DNA of 64,000 nt from Caulobacter sp. 17J80-11 (GCF_014349105.1 NZ_JACSJI010000007.1:1-64000), one strand, 5' to 3'. Shown: positions 25,705-35,962, numbered from the stretch's first letter. The notes: generated from the sequence alone by a model not told the origin. Numbers and translations: made by a program.

Positions 25705-26695
25705 CGAGCGCCTCCCGGCGACGCGGCCAGTAGAAGTAAAGCCCCCACATGACCGCCGTGGCGGCGGCGACGCCGTAGCGGGCCAGGTCCAGGGTGATCA
25801 GCTGGCGGCCGAAGCCCTCAAGCATGCCGGCGACGAACAGCATGGCCACCACGCCGCCCATGGCGACGCCCGCGGTCTTGCCGGCCGCAGCCGCCGCTTC
25901 CAGCCGCGGCCGCTCGCCGGGGAAGGCTGTGGCCCAGCCGATGCGGATGCCGGCCGCGCCCGCCAACACGATGGCGAACAGCTCGGTCACCCCGTGGATC
26001 GCCAGCCAGCCGATCGCCTCGAAGCCCAGGCCGCGGTTGACGAACAGCCAGACGAAGGCGCCCAGGGTCGCGCCCTGGTAGGCGACCAGCAGGGCCGAGG
26101 GCAGGCAGAAGGCGAAGCCCAGCGCGAAGGCCAGCAGGGCGACCTGGGCGTTGTGGGTGAACAGGAAGGTGGCGAACACCGACAGGCCGTCGTGGTCGGC
26201 GCCGTAGAGGGTGGCGCGCAAAGACTCGGTCGAGGCGGTGGGATCGCGCCCGCCGGCCATCCCGGCCGGGATGAACGAGTAGAACCAGTCCGGATCCTGG
26301 CCGGTCAGCACGTAGCCGGCGATCACTCCGATCGCCAGCAGGGCGAAGGAGGCCAGGGTCTCGCGCCACAGGCCGGCGATGGTCCGCGGCCAGTCGCGGG
26401 CGAAGAAGCTTTGGAGCCGCGAACCCAGGGTGGAGCGCGCGCCGTAGACGAAGAAGTAGGCCCGGGTGGACAGGTTCTCGAGATACTCGACCAGCCCGCG
26501 GTCCAGCGAGGTGGCGCGCGCCACCGACAGCGACGACAGGGCCGAGCGGTACAGCACCGGCATGGCCAGGATCTCTTCGTCGGTCAGGGCGCTGGCCGAC
26601 TTGCTTTCCGCCTTGCGCAGCAGGGCCTCGAGGCGACGCCAGTCGTCCTCGCGCTCGACCCGGAAGCGCCAGCTCTTCAGCTGCAGCTCGGCCAC
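25691..26695 (-). CDS. Stage II sporulation protein M-like membrane protein
   Basis: A 334-residue membrane protein of the SpoIIM family. A cytoplasmic helical N-terminus (about 100 residues) precedes six or so transmembrane segments; NAQVALLAFALGFAFCLPSALLVAYQGATLGAF and LAIHGVTELFAIVLAGAAGIRIG are the family landmarks. The species does not sporulate in any evident way; in non-sporulating bacteria the family travels with MoxR, DUF58 and RDD genes, as here. GTG start at 26695, ten bases after the DUF58 gene's end (26706). Confidence 0.82.
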   Translation of the reverse strand: MAELQLKSWRFRVEREDDWRRLEALLRKAESKSASALTDEEILAMPVLYRSALSSLSVARATSLDRGLVEYLENLSTRAYFFVYGARSTLGSRLQSFFARDWPRTIAGLWRETLASFALLAIGVIAGYVLTGQDPDWFYSFIPAGMAGGRDPTASTESLRATLYGADHDGLSVFATFLFTHNAQVALLAFALGFAFCLPSALLVAYQGATLGAFVWLFVNRGLGFEAIGWLAIHGVTELFAIVLAGAAGIRIGWATAFPGERPRLEAAAAAGKTAGVAMGGVVAMLFVAGMLEGFGRQLITLDLARYGVAAATAVMWGLYFYWPRRREALDGAR

Positions 26696-26705
26696 GGCGT
26701 CCTCC

Positions 26706-28019
26706 TCACAGCAGGTCCCTGCGCTTCAGGTCCAGGTAGGCGTTCAGGAGCGCCGGCCCGACCCGTTCGACCGGCGCGTCGACCACGTGCACGCCCATGC
26801 GGCGGAGCCGCGCGATCACCTTGTCGCGCTCGTGCAGCAGGGCGGCGGCGGTGACCGCGCGCGAGACGTCTTCCGGCTCGTGCGGCTCGGCGCGGGCCAG
26901 CGCCTCCAGCTCCTCGTCGCGCAGCACCACGAACAGCACCAGGTGGCGGCGCAGCAACCGGGCGATGTTCTCGATCATCAGCTCGGCGCTGGTGGCGTCG
27001 GCGAAGTCGGTGAACACCACGACCAGCGAGCGGCGCTCCAGCGAGCCGGACAGGGCGGTGAGGCCCAGCGTGTAGTTGGTCTCCTCGGCCGAATAGTCGA
27101 GCTTGGCCGCCATCCGCTGCAGCAGCGGGAAGGCGCCGACCCCCGCCACCGCGCCGGTCGTCAGCCGCGGCTTGGCGTCGAAGGCGTGCAGGCCGGCCCG
27201 GTCGCCCATGCGCAGGCTGACATAGGCCAGCAGCAGGGCGGCGTTCAGGGCGCGGTCGACGCGCGGCAGGCCGGCCAGCGGCTCGCACATCAGCCGGCCG
27301 GTATCCAGCGCCACGACGATGTGGTGGTTGCGCTCGGTGCGGAACTCCTTGGCCAGCAGGATCGAGTGGCGGGCCGACTGCTTCCAGTCGACGGCGCGGC
27401 GGTCCATGCCGGTCTGGAAGTCGCGCAGGGCGTGGAATTCGGCCCCGTCGCCGGTGTCGATCTGCACCTTCACGCCGAACATGGCGTCGCGCGCGAACAG
27501 GCGCACGGCCTCGTTCTTCACGCCCTGGACGTCGGGGGTGACCGCCACGACGGCGTCGATGGTCTCGACGGTCTGCTTCCAGATGAGGCCCAGCGGCCCG
27601 CGCCAGCGCACCCACAGCTTCTGCATGACCGCCTCGCCGCGACGGGCGGGGGCCAGTTCGAACAGCCCGCGCGCGGCGCCGTCCGCGACCTCGGCGGTCA
27701 GCCGACCGGGCCGGGCGCCCAGGCGCGGATCGGCTTCCAGGGCCAGCTCCACCGACTGCGGCGCCGGGCCCTTGGCGAAGCGGGCGGCCACCGGCAGGGG
27801 CTCGGTCGTGCCCACGCCGACGTTGGTCGGCGCGGTCAGTTCGAGCGCCAGCGCCCCGCGCCGGGCCGACAGGGCGGCGTCGGCCAGCAGCAGGCCGGCT
27901 GTCAGCGCGATCCAGCCCGGACCGACCAGCCACAGGCCAGGCGCCAGCACGCCCAGCAGCATGGCTGCGGGCGCGCCGACGGCGGCCAGGATGACGGCGC
28001 GGCGGGTGGGGTAGATCAC
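26706..28019 (-). CDS. DUF58 (vWA-like) membrane-anchored protein
   Basis: A 437-residue protein with two N-terminal transmembrane segments and a DUF58 region. [53 protein letters not shown] is the signature (R..Y..GD..R.IdW..tAR, then a vWA metal-site-like DTGRLM in place of D-x-S-x-S). A GTG at 28019 is four bases from the MoxR stop, so translation is likely coupled. DUF58 proteins are regular partners of MoxR AAA+ ATPases and are thought to be their targets or cofactors. Confidence 0.85.
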   Translation of the reverse strand: MIYPTRRAVILAAVGAPAAMLLGVLAPGLWLVGPGWIALTAGLLLADAALSARRGALALELTAPTNVGVGTTEPLPVAARFAKGPAPQSVELALEADPRLGARPGRLTAEVADGAARGLFELAPARRGEAVMQKLWVRWRGPLGLIWKQTVETIDAVVAVTPDVQGVKNEAVRLFARDAMFGVKVQIDTGDGAEFHALRDFQTGMDRRAVDWKQSARHSILLAKEFRTERNHHIVVALDTGRLMCEPLAGLPRVDRALNAALLLAYVSLRMGDRAGLHAFDAKPRLTTGAVAGVGAFPLLQRMAAKLDYSAEETNYTLGLTALSGSLERRSLVVVFTDFADATSAELMIENIARLLRRHLVLFVVLRDEELEALARAEPHEPEDVSRAVTAAALLHERDKVIARLRRMGVHVVDAPVERVGPALLNAYLDLKRRDLL

Positions 28020-28023
28020 CAGA

Positions 28024-28966
<943 letters not shown>

Positions 28967-28980
<14 letters not shown>

Positions 28981-30211
28981 GCGTCATCTCCAGTCTCCAA
29001 AGGTGCAGTTTGCGGGCGACCCGCATCAGATCGGCCGGCGTGCGCGCCGCGCGCGCTTCGCCCGCCAGTTCGGTGTAGCCGTGGCTGGCCCCGCCCAGCT
29101 TGCTCAGCCGGTCGAGGAAGGCGTCCAGTTCGTCTCCGCTCAGGTTGCGGGGCGCGCCGACCGCGCGCACGACGGCGGCGCGGATCAGAAGCGCGTAGGG
29201 CGCGGCCATGCGGTGCTCGCGCCCGGCCATGCGGATGAGCGCGGCGGTGTTGTCGGCCAGGGCCTGCTTGCCCAGCGCCAGCGAACGGCCGGCGACCCGC
29301 ACCGGGCCGAAGCGGGCGAAGGCCTGCAGCGAGACCAGCAGAGCCACGGCCAGGGCGCACAGGGTCACGCCCAGGAACGGCGGCTCCAGCGCCAGGCGGA
29401 GCACGCTGCGCGGCCGCTTGAAGCCGTGCAGGGTGGCGTCGAACACGACCGGGCCGCCGTCGCCGGCGCGCAGGTAATCGATCATCGCCATCGCCTCCCG
29501 GGCCGTGGCCAGATCGCGCAGGCCGTGGGTGTTCAGCAGGTCGGGATCGGCCAGGACGTAGACGCCGCCGTTCTTCTGCCGGGCCAGAACGGCGCGGCCG
29601 GTCTCGTCCACCAGCACCGGCGCCCAGCCGGCCCCTGAGAGGGTCTGCAAGTCCTCGATCTCGCCGAGCGGGGCGCCCAGGGCCTGGCCGGTCTCGCCCA
29701 GCCGGGGGCGGGCCTTGCCCTTGCGGCGCTCGACCTTGCTGCCCGGCGCCAGGTCCTTCAGCAGGCGTTTGGTCAGCACGCCGGGGTCGATCTTCTCGAC
29801 GGCGCGCACCCAGCCCCGGTGCAGCGGCTCCGGCGCGGTGCGCCACTTGGGCAGGACGACCAGCACGGTCCCGTCGTAGTCGATCTCGTTCAGGGCCTTG
29901 GCGTCGTGCGCCTCGGTCGGGGTGAGGATCAGCAGGCCCTCGGCGTCGTCGGGCAGGGCGCCGCGGCTGACCACGACCGGCTGGCCCCGCAGGCGCAGCA
30001 TCTTCACCGCCCCGGCGTAGCCGACCGCCGAGGTCGACAGGGCGTGCGCCCCACCGTCGTCGCCCTTGCGCAGGTCCGGCGCATAGGCCGACAGCACGCC
30101 CAGCGCCGACAGGGTGAAGACCCCGACCAGCACCAGCCACAGCACGGTGACCGGCGAGAAGGCGCCCCGGCGCGCGCCGGCAGCCGGCGTGTTCAGGACC
30201 GCCTCGCTCAT
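28967..30211 (-). CDS. DUF4350 domain membrane protein
   Basis: A 414-residue protein with an N-terminal transmembrane segment ([25 protein letters not shown]), a DUF4350-like globular part ([59 protein letters not shown]) and a second transmembrane helix near residue 300 ([23 protein letters not shown]). The start is the ATG at 30211, which overlaps the stop of the DUF4129 gene as ATGA. Residues 300-414 resemble the membrane-proximal region that follows DUF4350 in other MoxR operons. Confidence 0.8.
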
Positions 30212-30855
30212 GCGCTCCAGCCCCCGGGCAGGGCGAAGGCTTCGTAGGCCTGGCGGCAGTCGGCGAAGGTCTCGGCGTCGACCGGGCGGCCGCCGAAGAA
30301 GCTGCGCTCCACCGCCTCGCCGATCTTGGCGAAGGCCGGGCGCGCGGAGGCGGGCAGGGCGTCCAGCGCGGCGATGTCCCGGGTGGTCTGGGCCGGCTTC
30401 ACCGCATGCGGGCGGCGGCCCTGGATGTCTTCGATGCTGCGGAACAGCAGCAGGCGCACGGCCTCCGCGAACCGGCCCTCGCCGGCCAGGCGGTCGGCGT
30501 CCTCCAGCAGGGTGCGCGCCACGGCCGCGTCGGGGCGCCATTCGACGGCGGGCTCGCCCTTGTTCAGGACCAGGACCTTGCCCCGGCCGCCCCAGTGCAG
30601 GCGGATCAGCTCGCGGCCCACGAAGTACAGGATCAGGCCGACCCCGGCCGCCAGGCCGACGTAGAACAGCACTTTCAGGACCGGGGCCAGCGCGCGAAAG
30701 AGCTCGCCCAGCCACTGCAGCCATTCAGGGACTTTCGGCGGGTCGAACCCTTTCAGGTCGAACTGCAGCGACTTGTCGGCGAGCATCTGTTCATGGGCCC
30801 GCGCGACCGCGTCCCCCTGAACCGCACCCTGTTTCACCTGAGACGCCGACGCCAC
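30208..30855 (-). CDS. DUF4129 domain membrane protein
   Basis: A 215-residue protein with one central transmembrane segment (VLKVLFYVGLAAGVGLILYFVGREL) and a C-terminal cytoplasmic DUF4129 domain (LLEDADRLAGEGRFAEAVRLLLFRSIEDI, TTRDIAALDALPASARPAFAKIGEAVERSFFGGRPV). DUF4129 normally sits at the end of transglutaminase-like proteins or in MoxR operons. GTG start at 30855. It is the first gene of the operon DUF4129-DUF4350-MoxR-DUF58-SpoIIM-RDD; all junctions overlap or nearly so. Confidence 0.8.
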   Translation of the reverse strand: MASASQVKQGAVQGDAVARAHEQMLADKSLQFDLKGFDPPKVPEWLQWLGELFRALAPVLKVLFYVGLAAGVGLILYFVGRELIRLHWGGRGKVLVLNKGEPAVEWRPDAAVARTLLEDADRLAGEGRFAEAVRLLLFRSIEDIQGRRPHAVKPAQTTRDIAALDALPASARPAFAKIGEAVERSFFGGRPVDAETFADCRQAYEAFALPGGWSA

Positions 30856-30930
30856 GATTCACTGTCCCCCGGCGCCGCTGATAGCACACGCGGACGTTGC
30901 GCCACAGTTAAGCTTCGCGGGCGAGGTGGT

Positions 30931-31308
30931 TCAGGCGGCGCCGATGCGGTTGGCGACTTCGGCGGTCAGTTCGTCGACGTCGAACGGCTTTTCGAACACC
31001 GCGTCGAACAGGTCGCGACGGCCGCGCGCCAGGAAGCTCTGGGCGCCGCTGAGAAGGATGATCGGCAGGGCGATGTGCTGCGGGTCGGAGCGGACGGCGA
31101 CGGCCAGTTCCTGGCCGTTCATCAGCGGCATCATGTAGTCGGTGACGATCAGGTCCGGGCGCTCGGCCGCCAGCACGTCCATCGCCTTGATGCCGTGAGC
31201 GGCGCGCAGGACGCGGTAGCCGGCCTCCTCGAGGGCGGTTGCGATCAGGTCGAGGATCAGGGCCTCGTCGTCGACGACGAGCACCGTCTTCACTGCGCAC
31301 TCAGGCAC
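30931..31308 (-). CDS. Receiver-only response regulator
   Basis: A 125-residue CheY-like protein with no output domain. The acidic pair is in VLVVDDEALI, the phosphoacceptor Asp in LIVTDYMMPLMNG, the conserved Ser in ILLSGAQ and the Lys in VFEKPFDVDEL. GTG at 31308 has a GAGG five bases upstream; a second in-frame GTG (31293) is possible. No kinase is adjacent. Such single-domain regulators act by protein contact, as CheY or DivK do. Confidence 0.88.
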   Translation of the reverse strand: MPECAVKTVLVVDDEALILDLIATALEEAGYRVLRAAHGIKAMDVLAAERPDLIVTDYMMPLMNGQELAVAVRSDPQHIALPIILLSGAQSFLARGRRDLFDAVFEKPFDVDELTAEVANRIGAA

Positions 31309-31489
31309 TTTCGCCTCACAGGTCCGGCCGTGCGGACGCCCCAGACGTCTCGGCCGGTTTGCTCATAATGACACAATCGGACGCCCAGCGGAGTCCCGCG
31401 CCGCAGCTTGTGATCAAAGGTAACCGTCGCGGGCGGCGTGAGCGCCCTGTAGAAGGGCCGGGCGAGTCGTTCGGACCTTCGGAGCTCCC

Positions 31490-31996
31490 ATGTCCCTTTC
31501 CATGCATCAGGCCTCTGCGCCCGTCTTCATCCAGGGCCTGAAGGGCCTCGCCGGCGTGCTCGACAAGGCCGCCGCCCACGCGGCCGCGCGCAACATCGAG
31601 CCGGCCGTCCTGCTGCAGTCGCGGCTGTTCCCCGACATGTTCCCGCTGACCCGCCAGGTGCAGATCGCCGCCGACTTCGCCAAGGGCTGCGTCGCGCGCC
31701 TGGCCGGTCAGGAGCCGCCGGCCTACGAAGACAACGAAGCGAGCTTCGACGAGCTGAAGGCGCGCATCGCCAAGACCGTCGCTTTCCTCGAGAGCATCCC
31801 GGCCGCCGACGTCGACGGCTCGGAAGAGCGCGACATCACCCTGGTGCGCCGCGGCCAGACCAGCGTGGTGAAGGGCCAGACCTACCTGCTGATGCAGGCC
31901 ATGCCGAACTTCTATTTCCACTGCACGACCGCCTACGCGATCCTGCGCCACAACGGCGTGGAGATCGGTAAGAAAGACTTCCTGGGCGTGGCCTGA
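31490..31996 (+). CDS. DUF1993 family protein
   Basis: A 168-residue cytoplasmic helical protein. It matches the DUF1993 pattern: SAPVFIQGLKGLAGVLDKAAAHA at the start, SRLFPDMFPLTRQVQIAADFAKG, and the C-terminal MPNFYFHCTTAYAILRHNGVEIGKKDFLG. The fold resembles DinB-like four-helix bundles. No biochemical role is known. ATG at 31490 with GGAG five bases upstream. Stand-alone gene. Confidence 0.88.
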   Translation: MSLSMHQASAPVFIQGLKGLAGVLDKAAAHAAARNIEPAVLLQSRLFPDMFPLTRQVQIAADFAKGCVARLAGQEPPAYEDNEASFDELKARIAKTVAFLESIPAADVDGSEERDITLVRRGQTSVVKGQTYLLMQAMPNFYFHCTTAYAILRHNGVEIGKKDFLGVA

Positions 31997-32038
31997 TCCA
32001 GGCGAGGGGCGCGGGGCGGCGATCCGATCGCCGCTCCG

Positions 32039-32221
32039 TCAGCGCTTCTTGCCGAGTTCGGCGGCGATGTCCTTGGTCAGGCGGCCGACCTTGCGGTGCG
32101 CGGCGGTGATCTGCTCGCGGGTCACGCCCCAGCGTTTCATCCAGTATTCGACGGCCTGGCGCTCCGACAGGTCGAGCCGTTCCTTGTCGATGAACCCACG
32201 CTTGTCCTTCAGCCCCGCCAT
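32039..32221 (-). CDS. DUF3606 domain protein (60 aa)
   Basis: A 60-residue protein. DKRGFIDKERLDLSERQAVEYWMKRWGVTREQITAAHRKVG is the DUF3606 (PF12244) pattern of two or three helices with Y/W.K..GV....L..AV..VG. The ATG at 32221 is preceded by GGAGGCGAAG. The longer open frame to 32599 is a shadow of the flavoprotein gene on the other strand. The family is abundant in Rhizobiales and Caulobacterales and uncharacterised. Confidence 0.8.
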   Translation of the reverse strand: MAGLKDKRGFIDKERLDLSERQAVEYWMKRWGVTREQITAAHRKVGRLTKDIAAELGKKR

Positions 32222-32314
32222 CTTCGCCTCCAGACCCGGTTCGGCCCGCGTCGGCGAGCCGTCGCGCCACGTACTGCGAACAGCCCGGCGGGTCCAGCCG
32301 CGTAGGGCGGCCGC

Positions 32315-33544
32315 ATGAGCGATCACCGCCCTTCCGTCGCTGTGGTCGGCGCCGGCCCCGCCGGCCTGATCGCGGCCGAGACCCTGGCCTCGGCCGGGGC
32401 GCGGGTGACGGTGTTCGAACGGATGCCCACAACTGGGCGCAAGCTCCTGATGGCCGGCCGCGGCGGGCTCAACCTGACCCACTCGGAGCCGTTCGAGGCC
32501 TTCGTCGGCCGCTACGGGCCGGCCGCCGAGCGGCTGCGCCCGATGCTGGAGGCTTTCGCGCCGACCGACCTGGTCGCCTGGGCCGAGGGGCTGGGCCAAC
32601 CCACCTTCGTGGGGAGCAGCGGGCGGGTGTTTCCCAAGGCGCTGAAGGCTTCGCCCCTGTTGCGGGCCTGGCTGGCGCGGCTGGCCGAGCTGGGCGTGGA
32701 AATTCGCACCCGGCGCGACTGGCTGGGCTGGGACGCCGAGGGGGCGCTTCGCTTCCGCACCGAGGCCGGCGCGATCGAAACGGTTCGGCCGGACGCCACG
32801 ATCCTGGCTTTAGGCGGGGCCAGCTGGCCGGGCCTGGGGTCCAACGGCGCCTGGGCCGGCGTGCTGGCCGAGCGCGGCGTGCCGGTTCAGCCGTTCCGGC
32901 CGGCCAACAGCGGCTTCGACGTGGCCTGGAGCCCGGTGTTCAAGGACCGCTTCGCCGGCGAGCCGCTGAAGAACGTGGCCCTGTCGTTCGGCGGGCGCAC
33001 GGTGAAGGGCGAGGCCATGCTGGCCCGCTACGGCATCGAGGGCGGGGCGGTCTACGCCTTGTCGGCGCCCTTGCGCGACGCCGTCGAGCGCGACGGGCGG
33101 GCGGTGCTGGAGATCGACCTGCGCCCCGACCTGCCGTTGGAGCGCCTGGCCGAACGGCTTTCGCGTCCGCGCGCGGGGCAGTCCCTGTCCAACTTCCTGC
33201 GCAAGGCGGCGCACCTGTCGCCGGCGGCGGCCGGCCTGCTGCGCGAGGCCGGCGAGATCCCGGCCGACCCGACCGAACTGGCGCGCCGGATCAAGGCGAC
33301 GCCCGTGGTGCTGAGCGGCGTTCAGAGCCTGGACCGCGCCATCTCCAGCGCGGGCGGGATTGATTTCGCCGCGGTCGACCACGAGCTGATGCTGCGTGCC
33401 CTGCCGGACGTCTACGTCGCGGGCGAAATGCTGGACTGGGAGGCGCCGACCGGCGGCTACCTGCTGCAGGCCAGCTTCGCGACGGGCGTGTGGGCGGCGC
33501 GGGCCGCGCTGCGAAATCCTCGTCCTTCGACAAGCTCAGGATGA
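32315..33544 (+). CDS. TIGR03862-like flavoprotein (HI0933 superfamily)
   Basis: A 409-residue flavoprotein. FAD-binding Rossmann motif VAVVGAGPAGLIAAETLASAG; family motifs RKLLMAGRGGLNLTHSEP, TILALGGASWPGLGSNGAWA, and DVYVAGEMLDWEAPTGGYLLQASFATG near the C-terminus. This is the second HI0933-type protein in the window (compare 20920-22104) and belongs to the TIGR03862 branch. The last nine residues (NPRPSTSSG) and the stop codon come from an inverted repeat that overlaps the gene end. Confidence 0.87.
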   Translation: MSDHRPSVAVVGAGPAGLIAAETLASAGARVTVFERMPTTGRKLLMAGRGGLNLTHSEPFEAFVGRYGPAAERLRPMLEAFAPTDLVAWAEGLGQPTFVGSSGRVFPKALKASPLLRAWLARLAELGVEIRTRRDWLGWDAEGALRFRTEAGAIETVRPDATILALGGASWPGLGSNGAWAGVLAERGVPVQPFRPANSGFDVAWSPVFKDRFAGEPLKNVALSFGGRTVKGEAMLARYGIEGGAVYALSAPLRDAVERDGRAVLEIDLRPDLPLERLAERLSRPRAGQSLSNFLRKAAHLSPAAAGLLREAGEIPADPTELARRIKATPVVLSGVQSLDRAISSAGGIDFAAVDHELMLRALPDVYVAGEMLDWEAPTGGYLLQASFATGVWAARAALRNPRPSTSSG

Positions 33545-33600
33545 GGATCTCGACTGCGCCGCCACAGTAGCCCTCATCCTGAGCCTGTCGAAGGACGAGG
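33518..33600. repeat. Inverted repeat overlapping the flavoprotein stop codon
   Basis: Two 29-base arms (33518-33546 and 33572-33600) pair almost perfectly; the core is CGTCCTTCGACAAGCTCAGG against CCTGAGCCTGTCGAAGGACG, leaving a 25-base centre. The left arm is translated as the last residues of the flavoprotein and contains its TGA. The same sequence pattern is well known as a dispersed palindrome in alphaproteobacterial genomes (from memory, no search done). Confidence 0.8.
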
Positions 33601-33611
33601 GCGGGCCCGCG

Positions 33612-33956
33612 TCAGTGCCGCGGCCGCGTCTCCGCCACGCCGCGGGCGTGGGCGGACAGCTCATCGGCCAGCTGGCGCCAGCGGGCGGCGAAGTCGCGGA
33701 ACAGCTCGCGTTCCTCGCCGGTCTTGGCGGCCTTGGCGCGTTCTTCCATTTCCACCGCGTGGGTCAGGTACTGGGTGCGGGTCGGATGCGGCGGGGGCTC
33801 GGCCAGCCGCCGGCGGCCGTAATCGGACTCGTCCGCCAGTTGCCGCCAGGTGGTGGCGAAGCCCATGAACACTTCGCGCTCGGCGTCGGTGCGGGCGCTG
33901 CGGGCCAGGCGCTCCATGTGCTCGGCGTGGGCGCGGAACTCGTCGGCGGTGCTCAT
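33612..33956 (-). CDS. Small helical protein with internal duplication
   Basis: A 114-residue cytoplasmic protein made of two copies of a 35-residue helical unit: AEHMERLARSARTDAEREVFMGFATTWRQLADE and AVEMEERAKAAKTGEERELFRDFAARWRQLADE. Both have the A..M...A..A.T..ER..F..FA..WRQLADE consensus, implying a helical hairpin dimer in one chain. Related short proteins occur widely in alphaproteobacteria without known function. ATG at 33956. Confidence 0.7.
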   Translation of the reverse strand: MSTADEFRAHAEHMERLARSARTDAEREVFMGFATTWRQLADESDYGRRRLAEPPPHPTRTQYLTHAVEMEERAKAAKTGEERELFRDFAARWRQLADELSAHARGVAETRPRH

Positions 33957-34044
33957 GCGGGGACCCTGTACGTAAGCCGGGTGGCTCGCAGGGATAACGC
34001 CGTGCGCGCAAGGCGGGTCCGCGGGTGCGGCGGGACGTCGCAGG

Positions 34045-34914
34045 TCAGGCGGCGGACGCCTCCGCCAGCCAGGCCTGGAAGGCGCGCATGGCCGGCGAGG
34101 GCGCGCGTGATTTCAGCCAGGTCAGCCAGTAGCGGCCGGTCGACACCTGGGTTGCGAACGGCCGCACCAGCCGGCCGCGGGTCAGGTCGCGCTCGAACAT
34201 GGCGGGCGGGGCCAGGGCCACGCCGGTGCCGAGCTGGGCGGCCTCGACCATCACCCAGGACGAATCGAACACCGGCCCGCGCACCGGCGGGCAGGGCACG
34301 TTCGCGGCGGCGAACCAGTCGGGCCAGTCGTCGGCGCGGTAGGAGCGCAGCAAGGTTTCGGCAGCCAGGTCGGACGGCTGGCGCAGGCGCTCGGCCAGGG
34401 CCGGGGTGCACAGCGGCGTCATCGGCGCGTCGAACAGCTCGACCGCCTCGGTGCCGTGCCAGGCCCCGTCGCCGAAGCGGATGGCGCAGTCCAGGCCCTC
34501 GGCGGCCAGGTCGACGCGGTTGTTGTTGGTCATCAGCCGCAGGTCCACGAACGGATGCGCGTCGTGGAAGGCCGGCAGGCGCGGCAGCAGCCAGCCGACC
34601 GCGAAGGTGCCGACCGCGCCGACGGTCAGCACCTCGCGCACTTGGCCGGCCTCGAAGCGGGCGACCAGGTCTCCCATGCGGTCGAAGGCGTCGCGCAGCG
34701 TCGGCAGCAGGGCCAGCCCCTCGTCGGTCAGGGCCAGTCCGCGCGGCAGACGACGGAACAGGGCCGCGCCCAGCCGCTCCTCCAGCCCCTTCACCTGGTG
34801 GCTCACCGCGGCCTGGGTGACGCACAGCTCGATGGCGGCGCGGGTGAAGCTGAGGTGGCGGGCCGAGGCCTCGAAGGCGCGCAGCGCGTTCAGCGGCAGG
34901 TGAGGGCGGGTCAC
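34045..34914 (-). CDS. ampR: LysR family regulator, AmpR/GcvA-like
   Basis: A 289-residue LysR-type regulator. The N-terminal winged helix reads LPLNALRAFEASARHLSFTRAAIELCVTQAAVSHQVKGLEERLGAALFRRLPRGLALTDEG, the GcvA/AmpR form. The effector domain includes GAVGTFAVGWLLPRLPAFHDAHPFVDLRLMTNNN, very like AmpR (GTFAVGWLLPRL). It starts with a GTG at 34914 and is divergent from a class A beta-lactamase gene, with a TTAGA-aaa-TCTAA dyad between them; this is the classic ampR-bla arrangement. It likely induces the beta-lactamase in response to peptidoglycan fragments. Confidence 0.87.
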   Translation of the reverse strand: MTRPHLPLNALRAFEASARHLSFTRAAIELCVTQAAVSHQVKGLEERLGAALFRRLPRGLALTDEGLALLPTLRDAFDRMGDLVARFEAGQVREVLTVGAVGTFAVGWLLPRLPAFHDAHPFVDLRLMTNNNRVDLAAEGLDCAIRFGDGAWHGTEAVELFDAPMTPLCTPALAERLRQPSDLAAETLLRSYRADDWPDWFAAANVPCPPVRGPVFDSSWVMVEAAQLGTGVALAPPAMFERDLTRGRLVRPFATQVSTGRYWLTWLKSRAPSPAMRAFQAWLAEASAA

Positions 34915-34923
34915 GACGACGTC

Positions 34924-34936
34924 TTAGAAAATCTAA
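34924..34936. promoter_or_regulatory. LysR-type dyad in the ampR-bla intergenic region
   Basis: TTAGA (34924-34928), three A, TCTAA (34932-34936): a T-N11-A dyad of the kind bound by LysR regulators, 10 bases from the ampR start and 77 bases from the beta-lactamase ATG. It stands out as the most AT-rich stretch locally. Confidence 0.65.
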
Positions 34937-35012
34937 TGGCTCGTCCCAGTTATCATCGTTTGCCGCCGCGCGCCCCTCCGGCCACGCTCTCTCCATCAAC
35001 AGGGGATTTTCG

Positions 35013-35927
35013 ATGATCGGACGGCGCGCGGTCCTGACCGGCTTTGGCTTTGGAGCGGCGGCCCTGGCCGGCTGCGGCGTGCGGGCGGAGGGTCGCGCGG
35101 CGGCCGAACCGGCCCCGCCGGTGCCGGACGTGATTAGTCCGCGTATCGCCGAAATCGAGGCCCGCGTAGGCGGGCGGCTCGGCGTGGCGGCGCTGGACCT
35201 GCAGAACGGCCGCCGGTTCGCTCATCGTGGGGACGAGCGCTTCCCGATGTGCAGCACCTTCAAATTCCTGCTGGCCTCGCAGGTGCTGGCCCGGGTCGAC
35301 CGCGGCGAAGAAGGCCTGGACCGGCGCGTGCCGGTGACGGCGGCCGACATCGTCAGCTGGTCGCCGGCGACCAAGGAGCGGGTCGGCGCGGACATGAGCG
35401 TCGAGGAGCTGTGCGCCGCGGCGGTCAGCCAGAGCGACAACGCCGCCGCCAACCTGATGCTGGGCTTCAGCGGGGGGCCGGCGGCCCTGACCGCCTTCGC
35501 CCGCTCGCTGGGCGACGAGGTCACCCGGCTGGACCGCACCGAGCCCGGGCTGAACATGGGCCGGCCCGGCGACCCGCGCGACACCACCTCGCCGCAGGCC
35601 ATGCTGAAGTCGATGGGCGCGATCGTGCTCGGCCCGACCCTGACGGAAGCGTCGCGCACCCGGCTGACGGGCTGGATGAAGGCGACCACCACGGGCCAGC
35701 ACCGGCTGCGCGCCGGACTGCCGAGCGCCTGGACCATCGGCGACAAGACCGGCACCGGCGAGCGGGGCACCGCCAACGACATCGCCGTGGCCTGGCCGCC
35801 CAGCGGCGGGCCGGTGCTGATCACCGCCTACCTGACCGGGGCCGAGGCGGTCGACGCCAAGGCGCGGGATCAGGCCCTGGCCGACGTGGGCCGCGTGGTC
35901 GGAGAGACGTGGCCGAAGTGGGGGTAG
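35013..35927 (+). CDS. Class A beta-lactamase
   Basis: A 304-residue serine beta-lactamase. All class A motifs are present: STFK (catalytic Ser), SDN, the omega-loop Glu in RTEPGLN, and KTG (DKTGTGERG). The leader MIGRRAVLTGFGFGAAALAGC has twin arginines and an LAGC, so it could be Tat-exported and possibly a lipoprotein. ATG at 35013 with AGGGGA seven bases upstream. Its spectrum cannot be judged from the motifs; chromosomal, ampR-linked enzymes of this kind are common in Caulobacteraceae. Confidence 0.92.
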   Translation: MIGRRAVLTGFGFGAAALAGCGVRAEGRAAAEPAPPVPDVISPRIAEIEARVGGRLGVAALDLQNGRRFAHRGDERFPMCSTFKFLLASQVLARVDRGEEGLDRRVPVTAADIVSWSPATKERVGADMSVEELCAAAVSQSDNAAANLMLGFSGGPAALTAFARSLGDEVTRLDRTEPGLNMGRPGDPRDTTSPQAMLKSMGAIVLGPTLTEASRTRLTGWMKATTTGQHRLRAGLPSAWTIGDKTGTGERGTANDIAVAWPPSGGPVLITAYLTGAEAVDAKARDQALADVGRVVGETWPKWG

Positions 35928-35939
35928 AGGTGCTGTGTT

Positions 35940-35962
35940 CCTTCTCCCGCAAGGGGAGAAGG
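35940..35962. terminator. Palindrome between convergent genes (CCTTCTCCC family)
   Basis: CCTTCTCCC - cgcaa - GGGGAGAAGG, a 23-base hairpin between the beta-lactamase stop (35927) and the end of the minus-strand gene (35966). It is the single-arm form of the element at 15169-15335 and probably ends transcripts from both sides. Confidence 0.6.
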
